From assembly GCF_003121295.1 (NCBI RefSeq), contig NZ_PHNC01000029.1, positions 1-64,000 of the forward strand: DNA of 64,000 nucleotides. Direction: 5' to 3'. Shown piece after piece: positions 39,782-48,935 of this stretch. The position numbers and the translations under genes are program-made. The stretch comes from Streptomyces orinoci (GTDB taxonomy: Bacteria; Actinomycetota; Actinomycetes; Streptomycetales; Streptomycetaceae). Position 1 is the stretch's first letter, and the number at the start of each line of letters is the position of its first letter. The notes below the pieces were generated by a model. That model was not told the origin of the DNA. It saw nothing but the letters and a program-made list of their open reading frames with translations, and did no database searches.

Positions 39782-39802
39782 GCGGAGGGCGGCGGGGCCA
39801 TT

Positions 39803-39854
39803 GAGCGGGGCCGGGCTCGTCGGCGGGTGCAGGGCGTCGGGCCGGCCCCCGCTC
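39803..39854. terminator. hairpin between mscS-type gene and antiporter
   Basis: GAGCGGGGCCGG (39803-39814) pairs with CCGGCCCCCGCTC (39842-39854) with one bulged base. It lies between converging genes. Confidence 0.55.
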
Positions 39855-39871
39855 GCCGGCGGGCAACGGCC

Positions 39872-41464
39872 TCAGCCCGCCCGCAGGCTGCGGACATCCA
39901 GGTGGCGCAGGACACGGTCCACCACCTCCGGGTCCGCGCCCGGCTCATTGCGCGCCGCCCGTACCTCGTGCCGTGCCGCCGAGAGCATCTCGGCGAGGAT
40001 GCGCTGGGACATCCACAGCCGCTCCACCCGCTGGGCGTGGGCCTCCCGGCGCTCCTCGTCCACCAGGTCGGGGCTGATGCGTACGCCCAGTTCGAAGGCG
40101 CGCCGGTGCAGCAGCTCGGAGAGGTCCTCCGGCAGGTCCACCACCTCCTCGATCTCGATCAGCCGCCGCTTGGCCGCCTTGGTGGCCCTCAGGGCCAGCT
40201 CCCGCTCCAGGGCGTGGGCGGCGCCGGTGTCGGACCGTACGCCCAGCCGTTTGACCAGCCAGGGCAGGGTGAGGCCCTGGACGATCAGGGTGGCCAGGAT
40301 GACGGCGAAGGCGATGAACAGCAGCCGGTCCCGGGCCGGGAAGGGCGAGCCGTCATTCCTGGCCAGGGGGATGGCCAGGGCCAGCGCCACGGAGACCACG
40401 CCCCGCATGCCGGACCACCACATGACGACCGTCTCCTGCCAGCTGACCAGGATCTCCTCGCCCACATCCCGCTTGCGGTGCAGCTTTCTGGTGAGCCAGG
40501 CGGCGGGCAGCAGCCAGAACAGCCGGACGCCCACCACGACCGCGACCACCACCGCTCCCGCTCCGACCAGCTGCCGCCAGTGGCCCGAGGCGGCGCCCAG
40601 GACATGGTGGAGCTCCAGGCCGATCAGGCCGAAGGCCACGCCGGTGACCAGGGTGTCCACCACCTCCCAGAAGGTGTGCCCGGCCAGCCGCCCCAGCACA
40701 TCATCGGCGTCGGTGGCGTACTCGGAGAGGAACAGCGAGATGGTGAGCACCGCCAGCACCCCGGAGCCCTTGAGCTCCTCGGCGACCACATAGGCGACAA
40801 AGGGCACCAGCAGGGTCAGGCCGATCTGGAGCGTGGCATCGCCCAGCACATCCATCAGCTTCTTGGCCACCCAGCCCAGCGCCAGGCCCACCAGCACCGC
40901 CACCACGGCGGAGAGCACCAGCTCGCCCGCCGCCTCGGGGGCCGAGAAGGTGCCGCTGACGGCGGCGGCCACGGCCACGTGGTACAGCACGATGGCGGTG
41001 ACGTCGTTGAAGAGCCCCTCGCCCTCCAGGATCGAGATCAGCCGGCGTGGCAGCCCCAGGGAGCCGGCCACCGCGGTTGCGGCCACCGGGTCGGGCGGTG
41101 CCACCAGCGCCCCCAGCGCCACGGCGGCGGCCACCGGCAGTCCGGGCACCACCACCGGGGCGACCGCGGCCACCGCCGCGGTGGTGACAAAGACCAGCGC
41201 CACCGCCAGCAGGAAGATCGGCCTCCGGTTGGCCGCGAACTGACGCCAGGAAGTGCGCTGCGCGGAGGCGTAGAGCAGCGGCGGAAGCACCAACGGAAGG
41301 ATCAGTTCCGGCGGGATGTTCACATTGGGGACGAAGGGCAGCACCGCCAGCAGAATCCCGGCCAGCGTCATCAGCACCGGCGCCGGCAGCCCCAGCCGGT
41401 CACCCACCGGCACCATGATCAGGGAACCGAGCAGCAGCACAAAGAGCAACGCGAGCTGGTCCAC
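39872..41464 (-). CDS. CPA1-family Na+/H+ antiporter
   Basis: Cation/proton antiporter of 530 residues. About twelve hydrophobic segments span 1-410, with the ion-binding pair in APPDPVAATAVA and LEGEGLFNDVTAIVLY (ND motif) typical of CPA1. A cytoplasmic C-terminal domain (about 415-530) is helical and charged. The start is GTG at 41464, with GGAGG six bases upstream. A perfect 7-base-arm palindrome lies immediately upstream (41478-41495). It is followed, convergently, by the MscS-type channel, so two osmotic/ionic homeostasis genes are neighbours. Confidence 0.92.
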   Translation of the reverse strand: MDQLALLFVLLLGSLIMVPVGDRLGLPAPVLMTLAGILLAVLPFVPNVNIPPELILPLVLPPLLYASAQRTSWRQFAANRRPIFLLAVALVFVTTAAVAAVAPVVVPGLPVAAAVALGALVAPPDPVAATAVAGSLGLPRRLISILEGEGLFNDVTAIVLYHVAVAAAVSGTFSAPEAAGELVLSAVVAVLVGLALGWVAKKLMDVLGDATLQIGLTLLVPFVAYVVAEELKGSGVLAVLTISLFLSEYATDADDVLGRLAGHTFWEVVDTLVTGVAFGLIGLELHHVLGAASGHWRQLVGAGAVVVAVVVGVRLFWLLPAAWLTRKLHRKRDVGEEILVSWQETVVMWWSGMRGVVSVALALAIPLARNDGSPFPARDRLLFIAFAVILATLIVQGLTLPWLVKRLGVRSDTGAAHALERELALRATKAAKRRLIEIEEVVDLPEDLSELLHRRAFELGVRISPDLVDEERREAHAQRVERLWMSQRILAEMLSAARHEVRAARNEPGADPEVVDRVLRHLDVRSLRAG

Positions 41465-41477
41465 GGCGCCCTCCGGA

Positions 41478-41495
41478 GTGATCAGAACTGATCAC
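41478..41495. promoter_or_regulatory. operator-like palindrome before the antiporter
   Basis: GTGATCA-GAAC-TGATCAC is a perfect inverted repeat with 7-base arms. It is directly adjacent to the antiporter's ribosome site, so a bound protein or an RNA hairpin there would affect expression. The regulator is unknown. Confidence 0.5.
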
Positions 41496-41516
41496 AACCA
41501 GCCTGCCATGGAGCGG

Positions 41517-41975
41517 CTAACCAAGCTCCTTGGTCATCGCCCGGTGCGGGATACCGCTGCCCTCGTCGAACTCCGGCCCATGGGCCGCGTACCCCAGGCG
41601 CTCATAGAAGCCCAGGGCATGGGTCTGCGCCTCCAGATAGATCCGCGCCAGGCCCAGCCTCCGGGCCTCCGCCTCCACCGCCCGTACCAGCGCCGCGCCC
41701 AGTCCGGTGCCCCGGACGGACTTCACGGTCGCCAGCCGGCCGAGCACCGCGGTGCCGGCGTCCACCCCGTACTTGCGGTGGGCGGCCGCACCGTGCAGAA
41801 AGCGCACCGTGCCCACCGGCCCGTCCGGACCGGTGGCCAGCAGATGGACGGCGTGCGCGTCATAGGCGTCCATCTCCTCGGCCTCGGGGATGGACTGCTC
41901 GACGATAAAGACCTCCCGGCGCACCGCATGGCAGCCGGCCAGGTCCCGCGCTATCCGGATGCGGTAGGGGCCCAT
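41517..41975 (-). CDS. GNAT-family N-acetyltransferase
   Basis: Acetyl-CoA-dependent acyltransferase of 152 residues. The N-terminal VRREVFIVEQSIPEAEEMD resembles the ElaA/YjcF type; the acetyl-CoA loop is KSVRGTGLGAALV (Q/RxxGxG/A), followed by YLEAQTHALGFYERLGY, the motif B region. ATG 41975 was preferred since the upstream reading overlaps rluD. It is four bases after the pseudouridine synthase gene. The substrate is unknown. Confidence 0.87.
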   Translation of the reverse strand: MGPYRIRIARDLAGCHAVRREVFIVEQSIPEAEEMDAYDAHAVHLLATGPDGPVGTVRFLHGAAAHRKYGVDAGTAVLGRLATVKSVRGTGLGAALVRAVEAEARRLGLARIYLEAQTHALGFYERLGYAAHGPEFDEGSGIPHRAMTKELG

Positions 41976-41979
41976 GGGC

Positions 41980-42921
41980 TCAGGCGCTCTCCGCCCGCAC
42001 CTTGTCCAGGGCGTGCTGGAGGTCGTCCGGGTAGGAGCTCTCGAACTCGACCCAACGGCCGTCCGACGGGTGCTCAAAGCCCAGCCGCACCGCGTGCAGC
42101 CACTGGCGGGTCAGCTTGAGCCGCTTGGCCATGGTGGGGTCGGCGCCATAGGTGAGGTCGCCGACGCAGGGGTGGCGGTGGGCGGACATATGCACCCGGA
42201 TCTGGTGGGTACGGCCGGTCTCCAGCTTGATGTCCAGCAGGCTGGCGGCCCGGAAGGCCTCGATCAGGTCGTAGTGGGTGACCGAGGGCTTGCCCTCGGC
42301 GGTGACCGCCCACTTGTAGTCATGGTTGGGGTGCCGGCCGATGGGGGCGTCGATGGTGCCGCTCATCGGGTCCGGGTGGCCCTGCACCAGCGCGTGGTAG
42401 CGCTTGTCCACGGTCCGCTCGCGGAACTGGTTCTTCAGCAGGGTGTAGGCCCGCTCGGACTTGGCCACCACCATCAGACCGGAGGTGCCCACATCCAGCC
42501 GGTGGACGATGCCCTGGCGCTCGGCGGCGCCGGAGGTGGAGATGCGGTAACCGGCGGCGGCCAGCCCGCCGATCACGGTGGGGCCGGTCCAGCCGGGGCT
42601 GGGGTGGGCGGCCACGCCCACCGGCTTGACGACCACCACGACATCGTCGTCGTCATGGACGATCTCCATGCCCTCGACCGGCTCGGCGACGATCTGCACC
42701 GGCGCCGGCGGCGCGGGCATCTCGACCTCCAGCCAGGAACCGCCGCTCACCCGGTCGGACTTCCCGGCCGCGGCGCCGTCCAGCTGGACCTTGCCCTCGG
42801 CGGCCAGCTCGGCGGCCTTGGTACGGGAAAAGCCGAACATTCGGGCGATCGCGGCATCGACGCGCTCACCCTCCAAGCCATCGGGGACGGGAAGGGCGCG
42901 GATCTCGGGAATGGTGCTCAC
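41980..42921 (-). CDS. RluA/RluD-family 23S rRNA pseudouridine synthase
   Basis: Isomerises uridines in rRNA. The 313-residue product has an N-terminal S4 RNA-binding domain (about 15-75) and the RluA-type catalytic motif HRLDVGTSG (about 142-150), with the nucleophile Asp145. [20 protein letters not shown] follows. The start is GTG at 42921; CATACT ends six bases upstream, and no ribosome site is present, so the transcript may be leaderless. It is preceded by lspA on the same strand (55-base gap), the common lspA-rluD order. Confidence 0.94.
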   Translation of the reverse strand: MSTIPEIRALPVPDGLEGERVDAAIARMFGFSRTKAAELAAEGKVQLDGAAAGKSDRVSGGSWLEVEMPAPPAPVQIVAEPVEGMEIVHDDDDVVVVVKPVGVAAHPSPGWTGPTVIGGLAAAGYRISTSGAAERQGIVHRLDVGTSGLMVVAKSERAYTLLKNQFRERTVDKRYHALVQGHPDPMSGTIDAPIGRHPNHDYKWAVTAEGKPSVTHYDLIEAFRAASLLDIKLETGRTHQIRVHMSAHRHPCVGDLTYGADPTMAKRLKLTRQWLHAVRLGFEHPSDGRWVEFESSYPDDLQHALDKVRAESA

Positions 42922-42927
42922 CCGTCG

Positions 42928-42933
42928 AGTATG
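42928..42933 (-). promoter_or_regulatory. -10-like box CATACT before the pseudouridine synthase
   Basis: CATACT on the minus strand ends six bases before GTG 42921; no Shine-Dalgarno match is present. Confidence 0.42.
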
Positions 42934-42976
42934 CCGGACGGGTGAGGCGGGGCCGTACGTCAGTCCTTGTGCGGCG

Positions 42977-43546
42977 TCAGTCCTTGTGCAGGGTGCCGTC
43001 GGGGTCCAGTCCGCGGAAGGACAGGATCACGATCAGAAAGCCGCCGCAGACGATCGCCGAGTCGGCGAGGTTGAACACCGCGAAGTGCGGGGTGGCGATG
43101 AAGTCCACCACGCCACCCTCGAAGCCACCGGGCGAACGGAACAGCCGGTCCGTGAGGTTGCCCAGCGCACCGCCCAGCAGCAGGCCCAACGCGATCGCCC
43201 AGGGGGTGCTGTAGAGCTTGCGGGCGATCCGGGCGATCACCAGGATCACCACGGCCGCGATCACCGTGAAGACAATGGTCATCGCCTCGCCGAAGCCGAA
43301 GGCGGCGCCCCGGTTACGGATCACCTCGAACTGCAGCCAGGTGCCGAACACCTGAATGGGGTCGTGGTGCTCCAGCTTGGCCACCACGGCCAGCTTGCTG
43401 CTCAGATCCAGCAGATAGGCGAAGACGGCCACCCCGAGCAGCACTCCGATGCGCCGCTTGCCGCTGCGGGACGACACCGGCCCGCCGGCCCTCTCGGTGT
43501 TCTCCGGCGCACCGGTGGCCCTTCCGGTCTGCTCCGCCTCTGTCAC
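42977..43546 (-). CDS. lspA: lipoprotein signal peptidase II
   Basis: Membrane aspartic protease that removes the signal peptide of diacylated prolipoproteins. The 189-residue product has four hydrophobic segments, the NRGAAFG motif and the catalytic Asp pair in GNLTDRLF and FNLADSAI. A hydrophilic leader of about 30 residues ([20 protein letters not shown]) precedes the first helix. The start is GTG at 43546 with GAAGGA seven bases upstream. It pairs functionally with lgt at 1241. Confidence 0.95.
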   Translation of the reverse strand: MTEAEQTGRATGAPENTERAGGPVSSRSGKRRIGVLLGVAVFAYLLDLSSKLAVVAKLEHHDPIQVFGTWLQFEVIRNRGAAFGFGEAMTIVFTVIAAVVILVIARIARKLYSTPWAIALGLLLGGALGNLTDRLFRSPGGFEGGVVDFIATPHFAVFNLADSAIVCGGFLIVILSFRGLDPDGTLHKD

Positions 43547-43637
43547 GTGAGTCCTTCGCGTCTTCCGGCGTCTTGTACGGCTCGTCACCGGTCGGCCCGG
43601 CTGAGGACGAGAGTACGGCACGCCCGGGCGAGGGGCC

Positions 43638-45128
43638 TCAGCGACGTTCCTGCCGCTGCTTGCACTCGACACACAGGGTGGCCCGGGGAAAAGCCTGCAT
43701 CCTGGCCTTCCCGATGGGCTTGCCACAGCTCTCGCAGAGCCCGTACGTACCGGCGTCGATCCGCCGCAGCGCGCGCTCGGTCTGCTCCAGCATCTCCCGG
43801 GCGTTGGCGGCCAGCGCCAGTTCGTGCTCCCGGGCGATGTTCTTGGTCCCGGTGTCCGCCTGGTCGTCCCCGGCACCGTCACCGGAGTCCCGCATCAGCC
43901 CGCTGACCGCGGCCTCGGCGGCCTCGATCTCGTTCCGCAGCCGCTGGGCCTCGGCGGCCAGCTCGCTGCGCGCCTCGGCCACCTCGGCGGGTGTCCAGGG
44001 CTCCTCTCCCGGGCGGACCGCCAGCCCTGCGGCGGTCCTCTCCTCTTCCACGGTCTTCTTCGCAGCCACCGTCCCCGCTCCCCTCTGTTCGGCGGCCCCA
44101 GCTTCCCCTGCCCTGGCCGTCCCGGTCACCGCCGCCTTTTCGGCCTTCACGGTGCCCGCACTCTTCTTCCCCCGCACGGCCTTCGCCGACGCACCACCGG
44201 CGGATTCCCGCCCCGCATCGGACTTCACTCCCACTTTGCGACCGGATGGCGTATTCGCACCGGATGCGGCTTTCCCCTCCACGCCGGTGGGAGCGACGGC
44301 ACCGGCCGCGTCCTTACCAGCGACCCGGCCCTCCTCCGCCTTCACGGCAGCGGACGTCGCACCCTTCGCCGCCGTCGAGGCAGCGGCCTTCTTCGCGGCC
44401 TTCCCAGCGGCAGCAGTCCTCCCACCCTTCACGGCAGCGGACGTCGTGCCCTTCCCCGCCCGCCCCTCGGTCCCCTTGCCCACCGAAGCGGCAGCCTTCT
44501 TGGGGGACTTCCCAACAGCCCTCCCGGCCACCACCGTGGCGGCCGGGCCCTCACCCTGCGCGGCAGCGGCCCCGCCGACGGCTGTCTTCACGCCCTTCCC
44601 GGCGCCCTGGTCCCCCGCCTTCACAGCGGCGGACTCCACGCCTTTCCGGGCAGCCGGGCTCTCGGCCCCATTGGCGACCTCGGCAGTCGAGGCAACGGCC
44701 TTCTTAGCCGGCTTCGCGGCAGCCTTCCCGACCGCCGATCGCTTCTCCGCGCCCGCGGCGGCCGGGCCCGCGGCCCTCTTGACGGTCGCTGCCGTGCCCC
44801 CCGCGGCAGCCGACGCCGCGACCTTCTTGGCAGGCTTGCGGGCGACCCGCTCCGCAGCCGATCCCTCCACCCTCTTGGCGGCCCGTCCGCTGACCGACTT
44901 CGCCGCCCGTTTCACAGCCGACTTCGCCGTCGCCTTCCCAACCGCAGAAGCCGCCCGCTTCGCAGCCACCTTCTCCGAAACCGCGGCCCCGTTCGCGGCG
45001 GTCACCGCCTTGCCGCTCCCGGCACGCGAACCCGAACCCGCACCCCCGGCAGCCAACCGCTTCGCACCCGCCACCCCCCGGGACGCGGCCTTCGCGGATG
45101 TGACCTTCGTCGAGGACTTCTCCGCCAT
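43638..45128 (-). CDS. DksA/TraR-type zinc-finger protein with long histone-H1-like tail
   Basis: Protein of 496 residues. Residues 1 to about 370 are an unbroken low-complexity stretch rich in Ala, Lys, Gly, Val and Ser, with AAKxxxKKAxAS-type repeats like eukaryotic histone H1 and bacterial Hc1-like proteins. The last 120 residues form a DksA/TraR-like coiled coil and a C4 zinc finger (Cys465, 468, 486, 489) in [11 protein letters not shown]...LCVECK. It may bind nucleic acid through the tail and RNA polymerase through the finger; both are inference. ATG 45128 has AAGGGATC upstream. It is divergent from the ileS T-box. Confidence 0.85.
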   Translation of the reverse strand: MAEKSSTKVTSAKAASRGVAGAKRLAAGGAGSGSRAGSGKAVTAANGAAVSEKVAAKRAASAVGKATAKSAVKRAAKSVSGRAAKRVEGSAAERVARKPAKKVAASAAAGGTAATVKRAAGPAAAGAEKRSAVGKAAAKPAKKAVASTAEVANGAESPAARKGVESAAVKAGDQGAGKGVKTAVGGAAAAQGEGPAATVVAGRAVGKSPKKAAASVGKGTEGRAGKGTTSAAVKGGRTAAAGKAAKKAAASTAAKGATSAAVKAEEGRVAGKDAAGAVAPTGVEGKAASGANTPSGRKVGVKSDAGRESAGGASAKAVRGKKSAGTVKAEKAAVTGTARAGEAGAAEQRGAGTVAAKKTVEEERTAAGLAVRPGEEPWTPAEVAEARSELAAEAQRLRNEIEAAEAAVSGLMRDSGDGAGDDQADTGTKNIAREHELALAANAREMLEQTERALRRIDAGTYGLCESCGKPIGKARMQAFPRATLCVECKQRQERR

Positions 45129-45295
45129 CGCCGCGATCCCTTCATATTTTACGATCTTGCGTACGAATCGTGCGGGAACGATAAATCGGTACAGAGCACG
45201 CGGCAACGGGGCACGCCGGTCACCCCCCGTGTGCCCCGCCCCTGGCCCCCGGCCCGGAGCCGCCAATCCGGTCGTCCGGCGGCGGCCACGCCCCG

Positions 45296-45301
45296 TACAC
45301 T
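45296..45301 (+). promoter_or_regulatory. candidate -10 box (TACACT) of ileS
   Basis: TACACT lies upstream of the ileS leader and would place the transcript start near 45308, about 265 bases before the start codon, which leaves room for the T-box leader. No clear -35 was found. Confidence 0.4.
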
Positions 45302-45307
45302 GGCCGC

Positions 45308-45572
45308 AGCGAAAGGCGTGGAAGGGACCAGTAGCGTCGTACGCAGCCAGCAGCGACCCGGGGACGGTGTGAGCCCGGGGGCGTGCCCGAACGTGAAGAT
45401 CAGCCCGGAGCCGCCGGAAGAACCCCCGCGAGGGCAAGTAGAACCGGCATCGCTGCCCCAATGAGGGGGCCGGAGGCAAAGCGCCTGCGGCCAAGGAGGG
45501 TGGTACCGCGGGAGTTCGACGGACTCTCGTCCCTCCGACGGACAGCGCACCACGTCCCGCCGGAGGAAGCCC
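45308..45572 (+). ncRNA. ileS T-box riboswitch leader (translational type)
   Basis: AGGGTGGTACCGCG (45497-45510) matches the T-box consensus exactly, including the TGGT that pairs with the uncharged tRNA acceptor end. An ATC triplet at 45399-45401 in GAAGATCAG is a good isoleucine specifier. Downstream, CCTCCG (45532-45537) can pair with CGGAGG (45561-45566), the ileS ribosome site, so the leader probably controls translation rather than termination, as in actinobacterial ileS leaders with ultrashort stem I. Uncharged tRNA-Ile would free the ribosome site. The left boundary is estimated. Confidence 0.88.
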
Positions 45573-48500
45573 ATGACGCAGTACCGCCAGGTACCCGCTC
45601 AGGTAGACCTGCCCGCCCTGGAGCACGCCGTGCTCGAGTTCTGGCGTGAGCAGAAGATCTTCGCCCGTACCCTCGAACAGTCCGAGGGCCGCCCCGAGTG
45701 GGTCTTCTACGAGGGCCCGCCCACCGCCAACGGCATGCCGGGCGCCCACCACATCGAGGCCCGCGTCTTCAAGGACGTCTTCCCCCGCTTCCGCACCATG
45801 CAGGGCTACCACGTCGGCCGCAAGGCCGGCTGGGACTGCCATGGCCTGCCGGTGGAGCTCGCCGTGGAGAAGGAGCTGGGCTTCAACGGCAAGCAGGACA
45901 TCGAGCGGTATGGCATCGCCGAGTTCAACGCCAAGTGCCGGGAGTCGGTGACCCGTCACACCGACGCCTTCACCGAGCTCACCACCCGCATGGGCTACTG
46001 GGTGGACCTGGACGACGCCTACCGGACCATGGACCCCGAGTACGTCCAGTCCGTCTGGTGGTCCCTGAAGGAGATCTTCAACAAGGGCCTGCTGGTCCAG
46101 GACCACCGCGTCGCCCCCTGGTGCCCCCGCTGCGGCACCGGCCTGTCCGACCATGAGCTGGCGCAGGGCTATGAGACGGTTGTCGATCCCTCGGTCTATG
46201 TCCGCTTCCCGCTGACCTCCGGCCCGCTGGCGGGCGAGGCCGCCCTCCTGGTCTGGACGACCACCCCCTGGACCCTGGTCTCCAACGTCGCCGCCGCCGC
46301 GCACCCCGATGTCACCTATGTCGTGGCCACCGACGGCAAGGAGAAGCTGGTCGTCGCCGAGCCGCTGCTGGCGAAGGCCCTCGGCGAGGGCTGGACCGCC
46401 ACCGGCCAGAGCTTCACCGGCCGCGAGATGGAGCGCTGGAGCTATCAGCGCCCCTTCGAGCTGGTCGAGCTGGACGGCGCCAACTATGTGGTCAATGCCG
46501 AGTATGTGACCACCGAGGACGGCACCGGCCTGGTCCACCAGGCCCCCGCCTTCGGTGAGGACGACCTCAAGACCTGCCGCGCCTACGGCCTGCCGGTGAT
46601 CAACCCGGTCCGCCCCGACGGCACCTTCGAAGAGGAACTCGCCCTGGTCGGCGGCCAGTTCTTCAAGAAGGCCGACGAGGCGCTCACCGCCGACCTCGGC
46701 GAGCGCGGCCTGCTGTTCAAGCATGTGGCCTATGAGCACAGCTACCCGCACTGCTGGCGCTGCCACACCGCGCTGCTCTACTACGCCCAGCCCTCCTGGT
46801 ACATCCGCACCACCGCCATCAAGGACCGGCTGCTGGCGGAGAACGAGAAGACCAACTGGTTCCCCGAGTCCGTCAAGCACGGCCGCTTCGGCGACTGGCT
46901 GAACAACAACATCGACTGGGCGCTCTCCCGCAACCGCTACTGGGGCACCCCGCTGCCCATCTGGCGCTGCGAGGAGGGCCACCTCACCTGCGTGGGCTCG
47001 CTCGCCGAACTCACCGAGCTCACCGGCACCGACCAGTCCGCCCTGGACCCGCACCGCCCCTACATCGACGAGGTCACCTTCGCCTGCACCGCCGAGGGCT
47101 GCGCCCACACCGCGGTCCGGGTGCCCGAGGTCATCGACGCCTGGTACGACTCCGGCTCCATGCCCTTCGCCCAGTGGGGCTACCCGTACCGGAACAAGGA
47201 GCTGTTCGAGAAGCGCTACCCGGCGCAGTTCATCTCCGAGGCCATCGACCAGACCCGTGGCTGGTTCTACACCCTGATGGCGGTCGGCACCCTGGTCTTC
47301 GACAAGTCCTCGTACGAGAACGTGGTCTGCCTGGGCCACATCCTGGCCGAGGACGGCCGGAAGATGTCCAAGCACCTGGGCAACATCCTCCAGCCGATCC
47401 CGCTGATGGACCAGCACGGCGCCGACGCCGTCCGCTGGTTCATGGCCGCCGGCGGCTCGCCCTGGGCCGCCCGCCGGGTGGGCCACGGCACCATCCAGGA
47501 AGTGGTCCGCAAGACCCTGCTGACCTACTGGAACACCGTCGCCTTCCAGGCCCTGTACGCCCGTACCTCCGGCTGGGCCCCGTCGGCCGCCGACCCGGCC
47601 CCGGCCGCCCGCCCGCTGCTGGACCGCTGGCTGCTCGGCGAGCTCAATACGCTCACCGAGCAGGTCACCCAGGCCATGGAGGCCTACGACACCCAGCGGG
47701 CCGGCAAGCTGCTGTCCGCCTTTGTGGACGACCTGTCCAACTGGTACGTCCGCCGCTCCCGCCGCCGCTTCTGGCAGGGCGACGCCGCGGCGCTGCGCAC
47801 CCTGCACGAGGTCGTCGAGACCGTCACCCGCCTGATGGCCCCGCTGGTGCCCTTCATCACCGAGCGGGTCTGGCAGGACCTGGTGGTCCCGGTGGACCCC
47901 GAGGCCCCCGCCTCGGTCCACCTCGCCACCTGGCCGGTGGCCGACACCGCGCTCATCGACCCCGAGCTGTCCCGTCAGATGACGCTGGTGCGCCGCCTGG
48001 TGGAGCTGGGCCGGGCCACCCGTGCCGAGTCCGGCGTCAAGACCCGCCAGCCGCTGTCCCGCGCCCTGGTCGCGGCGGCCGGCTTCGAGACGCTGGGCGA
48101 GGAGCTGCGCGCCCAGATCACCGAGGAGCTCAATGTCTCCTCGCTGGCGTCCCTCTCCGAGGTCGGGGGCTCCCTGGTGGACACCACCGCCAAGGCCAAC
48201 TTCCGTGCCCTGGGCAAGCGGTTCGGCAAGGGCGTCCAGGCGGTGGCCAAGGCCATCGCCGCCGCGGACGCGGCCGCCCTCTCGGCAGCCCTGCGCGAGG
48301 GCACCGCCTCGGTGGAGGTGGACGGCGAGACCGTCATCCTCTCCCCCGAGGAGGTCATCATCACCGAAACCCCGCGCGAGGGCTGGTCGGTGGCCTCCGA
48401 CTCCGGTGCCACCGTCGCCCTGGACCTGGAGATCACCCCGGAGCTGCGCCGGGCCGGCCTGGCCCGTGACGCCATCCGGCTGATCCAGGAGGCCCGCAAG

Positions 48501-48707
48501 AACAGCGGCCTGGACGTCGCCGACCGGATCGCCCTGCGCTGGACCGCCACCGACGAAGAGGTGCGCACCGCCCTGGCGGAGCACTCCGGGCTCATCGCCG
48601 ACGAGGTCCTGGCCACCGACTTCGCCACCGGCGAGGCCGATGACACCTTCGGTGCGCCGTTCGAGGACGAGGGCCTTGGACTGACCTTCCGCCTCCGCAA
48701 GGCGTAA
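45573..48707 (+). CDS. ileS: isoleucyl-tRNA synthetase, type 2, with GAHH active-site motif
   Basis: Charges tRNA-Ile and edits valine. The 1044-residue class I synthetase has Rossmann, CP1 editing (HQAPAFGEDD), KMSKS-loop and anticodon-binding domains. The HIGH-type signature, normally HxGH, reads G57-A58-H59-H60 (PGAHHIE), with positions 1 and 3 swapped; this is the form reported for mupirocin-hyper-resistant type 2 IleRS. The KMSKS motif reads KMSKH (597-601). ATG 45573 follows CGGAGG, which is part of the T-box switch. A strong hairpin follows the stop. Confidence 0.97.
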   Translation: MTQYRQVPAQVDLPALEHAVLEFWREQKIFARTLEQSEGRPEWVFYEGPPTANGMPGAHHIEARVFKDVFPRFRTMQGYHVGRKAGWDCHGLPVELAVEKELGFNGKQDIERYGIAEFNAKCRESVTRHTDAFTELTTRMGYWVDLDDAYRTMDPEYVQSVWWSLKEIFNKGLLVQDHRVAPWCPRCGTGLSDHELAQGYETVVDPSVYVRFPLTSGPLAGEAALLVWTTTPWTLVSNVAAAAHPDVTYVVATDGKEKLVVAEPLLAKALGEGWTATGQSFTGREMERWSYQRPFELVELDGANYVVNAEYVTTEDGTGLVHQAPAFGEDDLKTCRAYGLPVINPVRPDGTFEEELALVGGQFFKKADEALTADLGERGLLFKHVAYEHSYPHCWRCHTALLYYAQPSWYIRTTAIKDRLLAENEKTNWFPESVKHGRFGDWLNNNIDWALSRNRYWGTPLPIWRCEEGHLTCVGSLAELTELTGTDQSALDPHRPYIDEVTFACTAEGCAHTAVRVPEVIDAWYDSGSMPFAQWGYPYRNKELFEKRYPAQFISEAIDQTRGWFYTLMAVGTLVFDKSSYENVVCLGHILAEDGRKMSKHLGNILQPIPLMDQHGADAVRWFMAAGGSPWAARRVGHGTIQEVVRKTLLTYWNTVAFQALYARTSGWAPSAADPAPAARPLLDRWLLGELNTLTEQVTQAMEAYDTQRAGKLLSAFVDDLSNWYVRRSRRRFWQGDAAALRTLHEVVETVTRLMAPLVPFITERVWQDLVVPVDPEAPASVHLATWPVADTALIDPELSRQMTLVRRLVELGRATRAESGVKTRQPLSRALVAAAGFETLGEELRAQITEELNVSSLASLSEVGGSLVDTTAKANFRALGKRFGKGVQAVAKAIAAADAAALSAALREGTASVEVDGETVILSPEEVIITETPREGWSVASDSGATVALDLEITPELRRAGLARDAIRLIQEARKNSGLDVADRIALRWTATDEEVRTALAEHSGLIADEVLATDFATGEADDTFGAPFEDEGLGLTFRLRKA

Positions 48708-48721
48708 CGCCACAACGAACG

Positions 48722-48762
48722 ACGGCGGGGCCGCCCCTCTCACCGAGGGACGGCCCCGCCGT
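48722..48762 (+). terminator. ileS terminator hairpin
   Basis: ACGGCGGGGCCG-CCCCTC pairs with GAGGGA-CGGCCCCGCCGT around a 5-base loop: 12 perfect pairs, one mismatch and five more. It begins 15 bases after the ileS stop. Confidence 0.85.
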
Positions 48763-48800
48763 TCGTATGCCATAACCCGCTTGTCACAAACCGCTGGGCG

Positions 48801-48855
48801 GCGCCTTGTAAGGGGCACGGGGAACTGCGCGACCGGCCGCATTCAGCCCGCACCC
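48801..48855 (+). repeat. degenerate dispersed repeat copy
   Basis: GGGGCACGGGGAACTGCGCG followed by ACCGGCC and GCCCGCACCC, between the ileS terminator and the divIVA terminator. It has the same orientation as the copies at 1 kb and 12 kb. Confidence 0.7.
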
Positions 48856-48873
48856 TAAGTGCTACAGCCGAAA

Positions 48874-48912
48874 TGGGCCGGGCCCCTGGGATCATCCCAG
48901 GGGCCCGGCCCA
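48874..48912 (-). terminator. divIVA terminator, 19-bp perfect inverted repeat
   Basis: TGGGCCGGGCCCCTGGGAT and its exact complement are separated by a single base. It lies 24 bases beyond the divIVA stop on the minus strand. Confidence 0.85.
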
Positions 48913-48935
48913 ATTGCCTGACGAACGGACAACCG

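Noticed and set aside
43573..45464. Two long Ser/Pro/Arg-rich plus-strand frames opposite the DksA-like gene
   Set aside because: Produced by the Ala/Lys codon repeats of the real gene read in reverse; no ribosome site or conserved motif.
43638..48842. 1734-codon open frame on the minus strand opposite ileS
   Set aside because: It is the extension of the DksA/H1 frame through the antisense of ileS; high G+C removes stops. The composition across ileS (Gly, Gln, His, Val rich) is that of a shadow, and ileS is certain.
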